64,000 nucleotides of DNA, from contig NC_054881.1 of assembly GCF_018320785.1 (NCBI RefSeq), positions 21,824,275 to 21,888,274 of the forward strand. The letters run 5' to 3'. Both the position numbers and the translations under genes were made by a program. Positions 26,166 to 35,780 of this stretch are shown in pieces. Under the pieces are notes generated by a model that saw only the letters and a program-made list of their open reading frames with translations, had not been told where the DNA came from and did not search any database. This stretch comes from Cheilinus undulatus. Its lineage: Eukaryota > Chordata > Actinopteri > Labriformes > Labridae. Every line of letters begins with the position of its first letter. The first letter of the stretch is position 1.

Positions 26166-27524
26166 TAATTTAAATAAAGTCAGAACTTTATGCACTCAAT
26201 ACTTGGTTGGGCCTCCTTTTGCATGAATTACTGCATCAATGCGGTGTGGCATGGAGGCGATCAGCCTGTGGCACTGCTCAGGTGTAATGAAAGCCCAGGT
26301 TGCTTTGATAGCGGCCTTCAGGTCATCTGCATTGTTGGGTCTGGTGTTTCCCATCTTCCTCTTGACAATAACCCATAGATTCTCTATGAGGTTCAGGTCA
26401 GGTCAGTTTGCTGGCCAATCAAGCACAGTAACACCATGGTCATTGAACCAGCTTTTGGTACCTTTGGCAGTGTGGGCAGGTGCTGAGTCCTGCTGGAAAA
26501 TGAAATCAACATCTCCATAAAGCTTGTCAGCAGAGGGAAGCATGAAGTGCTCTAAAATGTCCTGGTAGATGGCTGTGTTGACTGTGGACTTCAGAAAACA
26601 CAGTGGACCAACACCAGCAGATACCATGGCAGCCCAAATCATCACTGACTGTGGAAATTCACACTGGACTTCAAGCAACGTGGATTCTGTGCCTCTCCAC
26701 TCTTCCTCCAGACTCTGGGACCTTGATTTCCAAATGACACGCAAAATGTACTTTCATCTGAAAAGAGGACTTTGGACCACTGAGCAACAGTCCAGTTCTT
26801 TTTCTCCACAGCCCAGGTAAGACACGTCTTACGTTGTCTCTCGTTCAGGAGTGGCTTTGACACAAGGAATGCCACATTTGTAGCCCATGTCTAGGATTCG
26901 TCTGTGCGTAGTGGCTCTTGATGTGCTCACTCCAGCCTCAGTCCACTCCTTCTAAAGCTCCCCCAAATTCTTGAATGGATTTTGCTTGACAATCCTCTCA
27001 AGGCTGCGTTTATCCCTGATGCTGGTGCACCTTTTCCTACCACACTTTTTCCACTCAACTTTCAATGAATATGCTTGGATACAGCATTCTGTAAACAACC
27101 AGCTTCTTTAGTAATGACCTTTTGTGGCTTGCCCTCCTTGTGGAGGGTGTCTATGACTGTCTTCTGGACATCTGTCAAGCCTGCAGTCTTCCCAGTGATT
27201 GTGTAGCCAGCTGACCCAGACTGAGAGACCATTCAAAGGCTCAGGAAACCTTTGCAGGTGTTTGGAGTTAATTAGCTGATTAGGGTGTGACACCGTGACT
27301 TTCTAATATTTAACTTTTTCACAATATTAAAATTTTCTGAGACACTGAATTTTGGGTTTTCATTTCTGTAAGCCATAATCATCAACACTTCAAGAAATAA
27401 GCGGCTTGAAATATTTCACTCTATGTGTAATGTGTCTTTATAATATATGGGTTTCACTTTCAGAAAAGAGTGACAAAAAATATTGAACTTTTTCATGATA
27501 TTCAAATTTTTTGATATGTACCTG
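26166..27524 (-). mobile_element. Tc1-like transposon remnant, transposase broken, left end missing
   Basis: The minus strand encodes pieces of a Tc1-family DDE transposase. One frame at 26403-26744 carries FIFQQDSAPAHTAK, the second catalytic Asp region; another at 26642-26875 carries a KVLFSDEST block with the first catalytic Asp. The pieces lie in different frames and are interrupted by stops, so it is inactive. The right end at about 27300-27524 is a long AT-rich arm ending in CCTG next to TA, typical for Tc1. No matching left arm is seen; similarity stops near 26166. The right end lies only about 150 bases upstream of the rbp4l TATA box. Confidence 0.8.
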
Positions 27525-27598
27525 TAATTGTTTTTATTGTATTTCTTGGGTAGGTTTGAGCACAGAAGCCAGATTACAGTAAGGATTTCACCCCAACA

Positions 27599-27604
27599 GG
27601 ATTA
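27599..27604 (-). promoter_or_regulatory. rbp4l: CRX/OTX-like motif upstream of rbp4l
   Basis: GGATTA on the plus strand is TAATCC on the minus strand. It lies 72 bases upstream of the TATA box of this retina-expressed gene, where photoreceptor homeodomain sites are often found. This is motif evidence only. Confidence 0.35.
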
Positions 27605-27675
27605 CCTCTAGATTTAAGCACCTTATTTAGTTCCAAGCAATGAAAATTTAGCCGTAAGCTTGTCTGTGGAGAGTG

Positions 27676-27683
27676 TATATAAA
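27676..27683 (+). promoter_or_regulatory. rbp4l: TATA box of rbp4l
   Basis: TATATAAA stands about 30 bases before the likely start of a short untranslated first exon (about 27708-27763), which ends in the strong donor CAG/GTAAGA. The next exon begins one base before the coding ATG. Confidence 0.65.
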
Positions 27684-27707
27684 GGCTGTCACGAATGCAG
27701 CACCCAT

Positions 27708-27763
27708 TCTCGTGGATCAACACAAAAAGTTGTAGAGCTGCAATCACATCTTGGCAAACACAG
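27708..27763 (+). other. rbp4l: Untranslated exon 1 of rbp4l (inferred)
   Basis: The start is inferred from the TATA box at 27676. The end is the GTAAGA donor at 27764. The acceptor AG at 28187-28188 puts the start codon at the beginning of exon 2, at 28190. Confidence 0.5.
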
Positions 27764-28189
27764 GTAAGACAATTCATACTTGTTTTAAGACATATCACCT
27801 TGTATTTACTCGATATGGGATTCTTTCAAGTAGCATTAATCAGTATAATATGTGTGATTATGTTCTGGTAACTTTTCCATCAGCTCTTTAACTTTTGTGA
27901 TAAAAGACTTGATCTCTACAGATAGAACACTGATAGAATATTACTCTGATTTTTCAGCATGTAAAAGCCTGACACATGATGCTGCTAACATTTCATTACA
28001 GTAGTTTTAATGGTACTTTATGATAATGCATTTCTGGTAGAACAGTGGCCATTGGGGTATTTCTTGGTCCGTTTGGGGTCTACCTTTGACTGAGATCATA
28101 ATGTTTTTAAGCAAACATGTAGAACTAGCATCCTCTCCATCCAGCATGTTGGTGTTGTTGGCCTAATACTTTTTAATGTTATTCTTAGA

Positions 28190-31100
28190 ATGGGATCCTC
28201 TAAACTGGGACTGCTGCTGGTCTATCTGGCCTGTGTAGAGCGCAGCCTGTCTTCCTCTTGTGTTGTCGACAGCTTCACAGTTAAACAAGACTTTGACGCC
28301 AAAAGAGTGAGTAAACTGACACACAAAGCTTGAATAAATTTGATATAAAAGTTTTTAAAAAGTGAGTAAAACAAATGTGATCTTCTTTGATTTCATGGCA
28401 GTATGTAGGGAAATGGTACGCACTGCAGAAGAAAGATCCAGAAGGCCTGTTCCTGCAGGACAACATCTCAGCCGAGTACTCCATCGACGATGACGGCACC
28501 ATGGTCGCTCATACCAAAGGACGTGTCACTCTGTTTGGGTAAGTCAGAGCAGCAGAGAGAATCTTTTTAAATACAATTCTAAAATGTACAAAGGCAGAAC
28601 CAGCTATCTTATTGTTATCTTAAACCTCCTCCCATTGAGGAAAATGGTCTGTTTGGTCACAAAGAGCTTTTTGATACTAAGGCTTGGAGGGATTAGCTAC
28701 AGTTCAGTAGTTAGGAAAGGTGCCATGCAGGATCCTGGTCAAGATCCACCTAAAGATTTCAGCTAGGAGTAGGTACAATTTCCTACAGGCACATTCTGAA
28801 AAGTATTAGCTGCAAGCTGAGTTTTCCCTGGATTACAAGGGATTATGCGGAAATGCACGTTAAGAGGTGGGTTTTAACACAGGAATGTGTTCTTTGTGCA
28901 CTTAACAAACAAATTTAAGAACTTCAGCCGGTTTAAATGCTCAGGACATAGCCTAAAAGTTACCCATACTACAATCATATGAGCAGTTTTAAATTCTGCA
29001 CGTGAATGCCTTTAGAAAGACAAGTTGCAAAAAAATAAAAAAATAAAAAAATAAAAAATATTCTTGCTAAGCTGGAAACTCCTGAATAAAAGCAGTTATT
29101 TGATCAATACCTTTCAAATAGGTTCTAATTCATAATTTGGCCGATTGCTTATTAATCAAGGTTTTACTTTTGATTTCTCTACTTGGAATAAATTCTGTTA
29201 TATTTCTCTAAGATGTGTGGTAAATCCAGAGGAGATACAGGAAATGCATCAGAGAGTATTTGCCTCAGATGTCTTAACTGCTTTAAACATTAATCAATGT
29301 TTAAATTTACTCAAAGCCCTTTACAAATTTAGCTTATAGATACAGTCATGGATGAAAGTATTGGCACCCCTGGAATTTTTCCAGAAAATACACCATTTCT
29401 CCCAGAAATTGTAGCAATTACAAATGTTTTTGATATACACATTTATTTCATTTATGTGCATTGGGACAACACAAAAAAAGGACAAGAAAAACACCAAAAT
29501 TGACATAATCTTACACAAAACTCAAAAATGGGCCAGACAAAATTGTTGGCACCCTTTTAAAACTGTGGGTAAATCATTTTATTTCAAGCATGTGATGCTC
29601 ATTTGAACTCACCTGCGGCAAGTAACAGGTGCTGGCAATCTAGAAATCACACCTGAAGCCAGTCAGAATGTGTGTGCCTGTGTGTGTCACACCAAGCATG
29701 GAGAATAGAAAGAAGAGCCCAGAACTGTCTGTGACTAAAGCCAGATAAAGGTTTGCAAGTCGGCAGTCCAGTGGTTGAGAAAAATGGACACAAAGTTGTT
29801 TTCTTCAAAATGATCGTTTTTCCTTTTTTTCTCATTTTTATGCAAGTCCGACATTTAAACTACTCATTCGATGAAAAAAGTAACACAAATGTGACATTTA
29901 AAAGCATTAATTTTGTGTTTTAAAATGCCCTGTTTTCGGAATTGCTGCAGGGAAATTGAGGGGAGGGAAACGCAAAACTGCGGGGTGATAATTTGCCACT
30001 CAGCCTGGCATTGTTCCCAGTTTTGCCCTTTGAGATGGACAATCACAAATACAGCATGGCTCAAATGCCACCCCTCCCCCGGCACGTAAATACAGCTGTT
30101 TCTAGTCATCACCTTTTATTAACAAGCCTCAAGATGCACCCTGCAGCAAAGAAAAGTAGAAGAGATTATGAAGAAGCGGCAAGAATTATCAGCAGACTTG
30201 GGACAACTTCAGGATCACTCGACAGTGAAAGTTTGATGAAGGCGGATTTCCTGTGGGAATATTTTGATGACCATCAGCAGTCCAACTCAGAAGCTTGGTT
30301 TGGGTGGACTTTATGTAAATGTGGCCCTATTGTCCACGCTCATTACCTGGCTTGCCTGAATGTAGGAAAAGTCCTGAAACTTTGAGCCTGGTTTTCTCAG
30401 AACAAACAGGAACTAGAAGTTAACATTCAAATGAGCATATCTTTGTAAAATATGCTCAGATTAAAGTGTATTATACATCATTTGAAAGATCGGAATCTAC
30501 GCTTTCATAAAGTGTAAAAAAAACTCAAAAATGACCTCGGACGACTTGCAGGAGTTTTTACAAGCTTTGGTCACATATGGACAATCTCAAGGTTACAAGA
30601 CCATCTCCTGAAATCTTGAAATTCTGTTGTCCACTGTGCGTAATATAATCAAGAAGTTGATAACCCATGGAACTGTGGCTAATCTCCTAATGTCTAAGAA
30701 AAATTGACAAAAGAATGCAACACATTATAGTTGGAATGGTGGATAAACATCCTCAGTCAACTTCCACACAAATTCAGCCTGTCCTGCAGACTCAGGGTAC
30801 AAAAGTGTCAGCTTGGACCATACATCGTAATCTGAATGAGATGACGCGCTATGGCAGGAGACCAAGGACAACCCCACTGCTGTCAAAGAGACATAAAAAA
30901 GCCAGACTGGAGTTTGCAAAACTGTACCTGAGTAAGCCTCAGTCCTTCTGGGAGAACATTTTGTGGACAGATGAGACTAAGGTAGAGCTTTTTGGAAAAG
31001 CATGTCATTCTACTGTTTACAGAAAACAGAATGAGGCCTACAAAGAAAAGAACAAAGTACCTACAGTCAAACATGGTTGAGGTTCAAAGATGTTCTGGGG

Positions 31101-32326
31101 TTATTTTGCTGCCTCTGGCACTGGCTGCCTTGACTGTTTGCAAGGAATCATGAAATCTGGAGACCATCAAAAGATTTTGGGCTGCAATGTAGGGCCTAGT
31201 GTCAGAAAGCTGGGTCTGCGTCAGAGGTCATGGGTGTTCCAGCAGGACAATGACCCCAAACAAACCTCAAAAAGCACCAAAAAATGGTTGGAGACAAAGC
31301 ACTGGAGAGTTCTGAAGTGGTCAGCAATGAGTCTGGATCTAAATCCTGTTGAACATCTATGGAGAGATCTCAAAACTGCTGTTGAAAGAAGGCACCCTTC
31401 AAATCTGAGAGACCTGGAGCAGTTTGCAAAAGGAGAGTGGTCCAAAATTCCAGTTGAGAGGTGTAAGAAGCTGTTGATGGTTATAGGGAGCGATTGGTTT
31501 CAGTTATATTTTCCCAAGGGTGTGTGACCAAATATTGAGGGTCCCAACAATTTTGTCCAGCCCATTTTTTTTAGTTTTGTGTAAAATTATGTCAATTTTG
31601 TCTTTTTTCTTGTCCTTTTTTTGTGTTGTCCCAATGCACATAAATGAAGTAAATGTGTATATCACATCATTTGTAATTGCAACAATTTCTGGGAGAAATG
31701 GTGTATTTTCTGGAAAAATTCCAGGGGTGCCAATACTTTCATCCATGACTGTAAATACAATCTGCCTTCTGAGAGGTATATATTTATATAGTCCTTACAG
31801 ATTTTCCACTGCGGTGACTAAAACTATCTCAACCCTGTCCTAAAAATTAACCTGAGTAAATTGATTTTGCAATAATGCTAACATGTTCCTGTCATGTTGC
31901 AGTATCTGGGTGGTTTGTGCTAACATGGCTGCCCAGTACAGCGTCCCTGACCCTGCCCACCCTGGCAAGATGTACATGACCTTCCAGGGACTCGCCACCT
32001 ACTTGTCCAACGGAGGTCAGTTGTCCACAAATTCACAACCATCTCCTCTTTTATCTAGTCCTCACTCTTCACAATCACTGACTTCACTTTTTGTCCAACC
32101 AGAGGATGACTACTGGGTGATTGATACCGACTATGACAACTACGCCATCACCTATGCCTGCCGGATCATGAAGCTAGACGGCACCTGCAAGGATGGTTAT
32201 GCTCTCGTCTACTCCAGGAACCCCCGTGGTCTTCCTCCCTCTTTTCAGCACATCATCCGTCAGAAACAGGAGGAAATGTGCTTGACTGGAGAGTTTAAGC
32301 CTGTCCTGCAGTCTGATGCCTGCTAG
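28190..32326 (+). CDS. rbp4l: Purpurin (retinol-binding protein 4-like), lipocalin (4 coding exons)
   Basis: Purpurin is a secreted retinol-binding lipocalin made by photoreceptors in chick and fish retina. Coding exons are 28190-28306, 28402-28538, 31903-32015 and 32103-32326, with phases that join to 196 residues, the usual length. A signal peptide (about 1-23, hydrophobic GLLLVYLAC) precedes CVVDSF. The lipocalin motif GKW lies at 42-44 ([12 protein letters not shown]), and the second signature VIDTDYDNY at about 128-136. Six cysteines after the signal peptide fit three disulphides. Segments such as [15 protein letters not shown] and SRNPRGLPP are nearly identical to chick purpurin and unlike plasma RBP4. 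The third coding intron (28539-31902) holds a Tc1-like element. The last intron (87 nt) has no in-frame stop. The gene is divergent from pde6b. Confidence 0.95.
29036..29060. repeat. A-rich simple repeat (AAAAAAT)n
   Basis: A short run of AAAAAAT-type units in the rbp4l intron upstream of the Tc1 element; low-complexity DNA. Confidence 0.7.
29737..30560. other. Unidentified segment inside the Tc1 element
   Basis: The left flank (GAGCCCAGAACTGTCTGTGA) and right flank (TATGGACAATCTCAAGG) match adjoining parts of the usual Tc1 transposase start, so the sequence between them looks inserted. It contains a plus-strand ORF at 29993-30385 (130 codons) with a charged stretch [18 protein letters not shown] and a Trp/Cys-rich end. 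No domain was recognised. Edges are approximate. Confidence 0.45.
30715..31527 (+). pseudogene. Tc1-family transposase remnant
   Basis: Two ORFs in one frame (30715-31080 and 31090-31527) are separated by one stop codon, TGA at 31078-31080, where the family normally has a glycine codon. The DDE signature is present: [10 protein letters not shown] carries the first Asp, [12 protein letters not shown] the second, and LNPVEHLW the Glu, with 34 residues between the second Asp and the Glu. The helix-turn-helix N-terminus is missing or displaced by the segment at 29737-30560. As it stands it is not functional. Confidence 0.85.
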
Positions 32327-32567
32327 AGAGGAAGAAGAGAAAGAGTGAAGATGAGAGAGCAAGCGGGGTGCAGGAAAGGAGAGAGAATGAAAGTGTGCAT
32401 GTGAGAGTGATGCAATGAATGAATGGAGGGATGCGAAATTAATGTAAAAAGTAGGAGGAAAAACAAACAAAGATCTGCATCTGTTTTTTAAATCTATTTC
32501 CTCCTCTATCAATCTTGTAAAAAAAAATCTTATAGATCCTGTAATGTTTGCAGAGAAACTGAAACTG

Positions 32568-32573
32568 AATAAA
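32568..32573 (+). terminator. rbp4l: Poly(A) signal of rbp4l
   Basis: AATAAA lies 242 bases after the rbp4l stop and is followed by T-rich sequence, giving a short 3' UTR. Confidence 0.65.
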
Positions 32574-33149
32574 AATATTTTTCTAACGAAATATCAAGTT
32601 TTTTGTCTCATCTACTTGAAACCCTTTAATTCTGTCTTAATTCTGGTTATGCAACAAAGGAAAAATGACTTAAAAAAACAATTTAAAGTAGACTCTCCTG
32701 TCAGCAGCTCTGGCTTAATACAAGTTGCACTTTGGCCACATTAAGATATTGTGATCCTTCTTGAGCTCAGGAAAATGCAGCCCAACCCGACACAATACAC
32801 ACTGAGCAGTAATGGGCTTAAAGGTGGCCTGAAGTTCTCAGACCTTAGTCCTATTACACTAAATCAACCGTTCAGCCACAGAGTATCCTGGGGTGAAGGG
32901 TCAGATCAGGAAGGTTCTGAAGCAATGCCTGGCTGTGACAGCTGTGATTTATATCCTGCTTCATCAACCAGAATGTTTAAAGGTTTGATGCAAAGCAACA
33001 TGGCTGACTGAATGAGAAGCAGAAAGGATTAACTACACATGCGCTTTATACAAAATTTACACACAACCTTAGAGGAGGGACATAGCACGCTTCACAAAAT
33101 CAAGGTGGTGACTGGACTTAATCACCTTATATACCTTTTTTTCCTTCCC
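32574..33149. other. Intergenic, nothing recognised
   Basis: Only short chance ORFs (32544-32744 and 32751-33011) occur; neither has a recognisable domain or convincing splice context. Confidence 0.5.
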
Positions 33150-34082
33150 AATACAATTCCGATACCAAGATGTTGAGTATTGGCTGATACTGAGTACTGA
33201 GTACCGAGTACCAGTGCGAACTTTCTGGACTAACAGAGTAGCAAATTATTTTATACCTATATTTGACTCAACAAATGGAATCATAATGTACAGCACCTCA
33301 GTGACCTAAAGTTGTTTTACAGTTATAGAGTTTTACTCCTAAATATTAAAATAACAGTAATACAGGGCTGCATCACAGGCTCTCTCTATCTCTCTCTGTT
33401 ATGCTCTATTCAGGCAGCATGACGTGATTATGGAACAGCCTGACAGACCCTCACAAAGAGTACACAATATGACAATTAGCATTTGTGTTAGCATTTGAGC
33501 TAGTAGTAACAAACGATCATAATTCGATTATAACAGATAAAAAGTCATTCAATGTTACATTAACTGGTGTGGCTCTAATAATTGACGTCCCCAAAAGTCA
33601 CTCAAGCTCCAGGCTTGTTGAAAATGCTGCTGCAAGGGATTCAAAGGCATCAACAGCGTCAATGGGAAAGCACAACGGCTAGCTTAAAGAGGATAAACAA
33701 GAGACAACAACTTGTGGTTCGAAAGTTATTTAACTTTTGATAAACTGTGCTGCATCTTGTCGTGTACAACAGCACCAGTCTGGAATGCATTTTAATGATC
33801 ACATTCAGAGAAAAAGCTGTCATGCAGCCACCATTCTTTGCTGCTGCAGTGGGTCCTTTGGTTCTCTTTGCCGTGCATGACGTGCTTTCCAGCAGTGAAG
33901 AAGAATTGATTTCCAGTTTATAGTGCTAACAGTCAGCATGGCTAAACGAAGCAAAATATAAAGCTAAACCAAACAGTATCGGATTAAGGCATAAACTTGT
34001 GTACTCGCCGATACCAGGTCTGCATTTAAGGCAGTATTGGACGCGTTTCCGATACTGGTATCGGAATCGGAACAATCCTACT
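33150..34082. repeat. Degenerate fish DNA-transposon repeat
   Basis: The left part carries TCCCAATACAATTCCGATACC and GAGTACTGAGTACCGAGTACC. The right part carries TTTCCGATACTGGTATCGGAATC and ends near GGAACAATCCTA. Mirrored CCGATAC/GTATCGG words at the two ends match a well-known class of non-autonomous teleost elements, from memory. No coding remains. Confidence 0.5.
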
Positions 34083-35325
34083 TGAGGGGAGTATAAAATA
34101 CTGGCAAAGAGAAAATAGCCTGAAGGAGCTTCATTGAGTGTGGCAATGTGATGTCAATGTCTGTTTATCCTCTGCTTTATCCTCTGCTTTTTATACTCTG
34201 ACTCACTAGTGGGCAGGCAGGTAAAATCCTGAGGGTAAAAAATTTTGCTCTTGGAGTGCTGGGGCCTGAAATGTTCAGGAGTTTTAAGTCTGTGAGTATA
34301 CCACTGGAGTCTGTTTGTTTATAAAGCTGCTCCGTAATCCTGTTGATGTTATACAACATACTGGAAGTAACGTGCAAAAGCCATTTATTGTCCCTACCGC
34401 AAATCACTACGGTACACCGGACGTACTGGCTGACCTTACTGAGGACGGTCAGCATCAACAGTTTCAGTCAGAAAGATTCAGCCAACATGAAAAAAATATC
34501 TTTGGATTGTATGTAATATGAACAAGTCCCTTATTTGCTGGAAATAAACTATGTTCAGTACACAACAGATTTTTTCACTTCCCCAAAACCACCACAGAGT
34601 GACCATAATACCTGATGAATATTAGTGTTTTCCATTTTTTTAAAATGATCCGAATAACTCAGTTTAATTTCAATGTCTGCCAGAGGATCGTTGGTAATCA
34701 GTTTGACTGGTTGTTGGGACAGGTGTATCCAAAGGTCAGCAGCTCTGCTCATAAACTAGCTTAGCTCTGATGGGATCAGTCATTTGGTCTGACTGGGAAT
34801 GACACAATCTGTAATCTGCAATTAAAAACAGCTAAACCCAGACAAGGTTTCATACCACTGTTACTACTCAGTCTGGAAAAAATAATGCTGTCTAAGCCTG
34901 GACATGTATTTTACCTTTATTCCTTGTTAATATCACAAAGTAGAGTGATATGGAAATAAATTTGGATTTAAACTAATCCACCTGAACACAACCATCAAGA
35001 GTTAATTCACTGTAAGAAGGTCTTCCTGTTTTCACAGAAACAGTCTACAGGACTGGTGTAAGAATTCAAGTTGATTTAGCGGTTTGTGTCAGTGAGGCTC
35101 CAAATCAAATGTTCCACATCCACAGGAAGCCAAAGCTAAGGGTAGCATTGCTCTATGGTCTTGAACACAAAAGTCTAACAAACTTAAGGATAAAGAAATA
35201 GGTCAGTGATTTGGGTTAGTGTCACCAAGAAGTCTAACAATTCTAGCCAATGTACTGCACTGCACCCAAAAAAGAAAAGAAAAAATTAAAAACTTTTACT
35301 GAAGACAAAATTAATAATGATATGA
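34083..35325. other. Intergenic, nothing recognised
   Basis: Short chance ORFs on both strands; no repeat boundary or RNA gene identified. Confidence 0.5.
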
Positions 35326-35780
35326 CTAGAGCTGTAGTCAACCAAAGAAAAACTTGGTTGACTTAAACCACACCAGATCACCAGATTGCCTCACCGCTGA
35401 CTTTTTCGACATTGTCAATTTACGGGAAATGGAGTATAAACGTGCTTCACGGGCTTTGCTCTCTTCTAAGGTGGGAGGGTCCTAGTGACGTTTTGACTTT
35501 CTGGGTATTTAACCTGTAATTAGTTACCCCTAAAGGTACAAGTAAATTATATTTGAATAGTTATATTCATAGTTTTTTGTAAATTATATTTTGTAACACT
35601 AGATAACTAAAAAAATAAATAAATGAATAAAAAAAAATGACGTCTCCCTTCTCACCCCTGCAAAAAATTGATTCTTCCAATTAAAGTAGCCTGTGTGATT
35701 GTTCGACCAGTTGGATTTTGGTTGGACATGAAATCATTGACCAATTAATCGACCAATCGACTTGAGGCTGTCAGCCCTAG
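35326..35780. mobile_element. hAT-like MITE with near-perfect 8-bp target duplication
   Basis: The left end reads CTAGAGCTGTAGTCAACC and the right end CTGTCAGCCCTA. Inverted, these are similar (AGAGCTGTAG versus AGGGCTGACAG). Flanks TGATATGA on the left and AGATATGA on the right differ at one base of eight, as expected for an aged hAT target duplication. Internal words TTGGTTGACTT and TCGACCAATCGACTTGAGG are typical of the family. No transposase. Confidence 0.55.

Larger units (their letters stand above)
29343..31750 (+). mobile_element. Tc1-like transposon with long inverted repeats, in rbp4l intron
   Basis: Both ends are visible: CAGTCATGGATGAAAGTATT at 29343 and its reverse complement ending at 31750. 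Each is flanked by TA (29341-29342 and 31751-31752), the Tc1 target duplication. The inverted repeats extend about 200 bases. Transposase remains lie on the plus strand at 30715-31527. The element is about 2.4 kb against the usual 1.6 kb. The excess is a segment of roughly 0.8 kb (about 29737-30560) placed where the transposase N-terminus should be. It lies in the same orientation as rbp4l. Confidence 0.9.

Noticed and set aside
25336-26195. A gene in the pde6b-rbp4l spacer
   Set aside because: ORFs on both strands overlap each other, lack splice-supported partners and sit in degenerate repeats.
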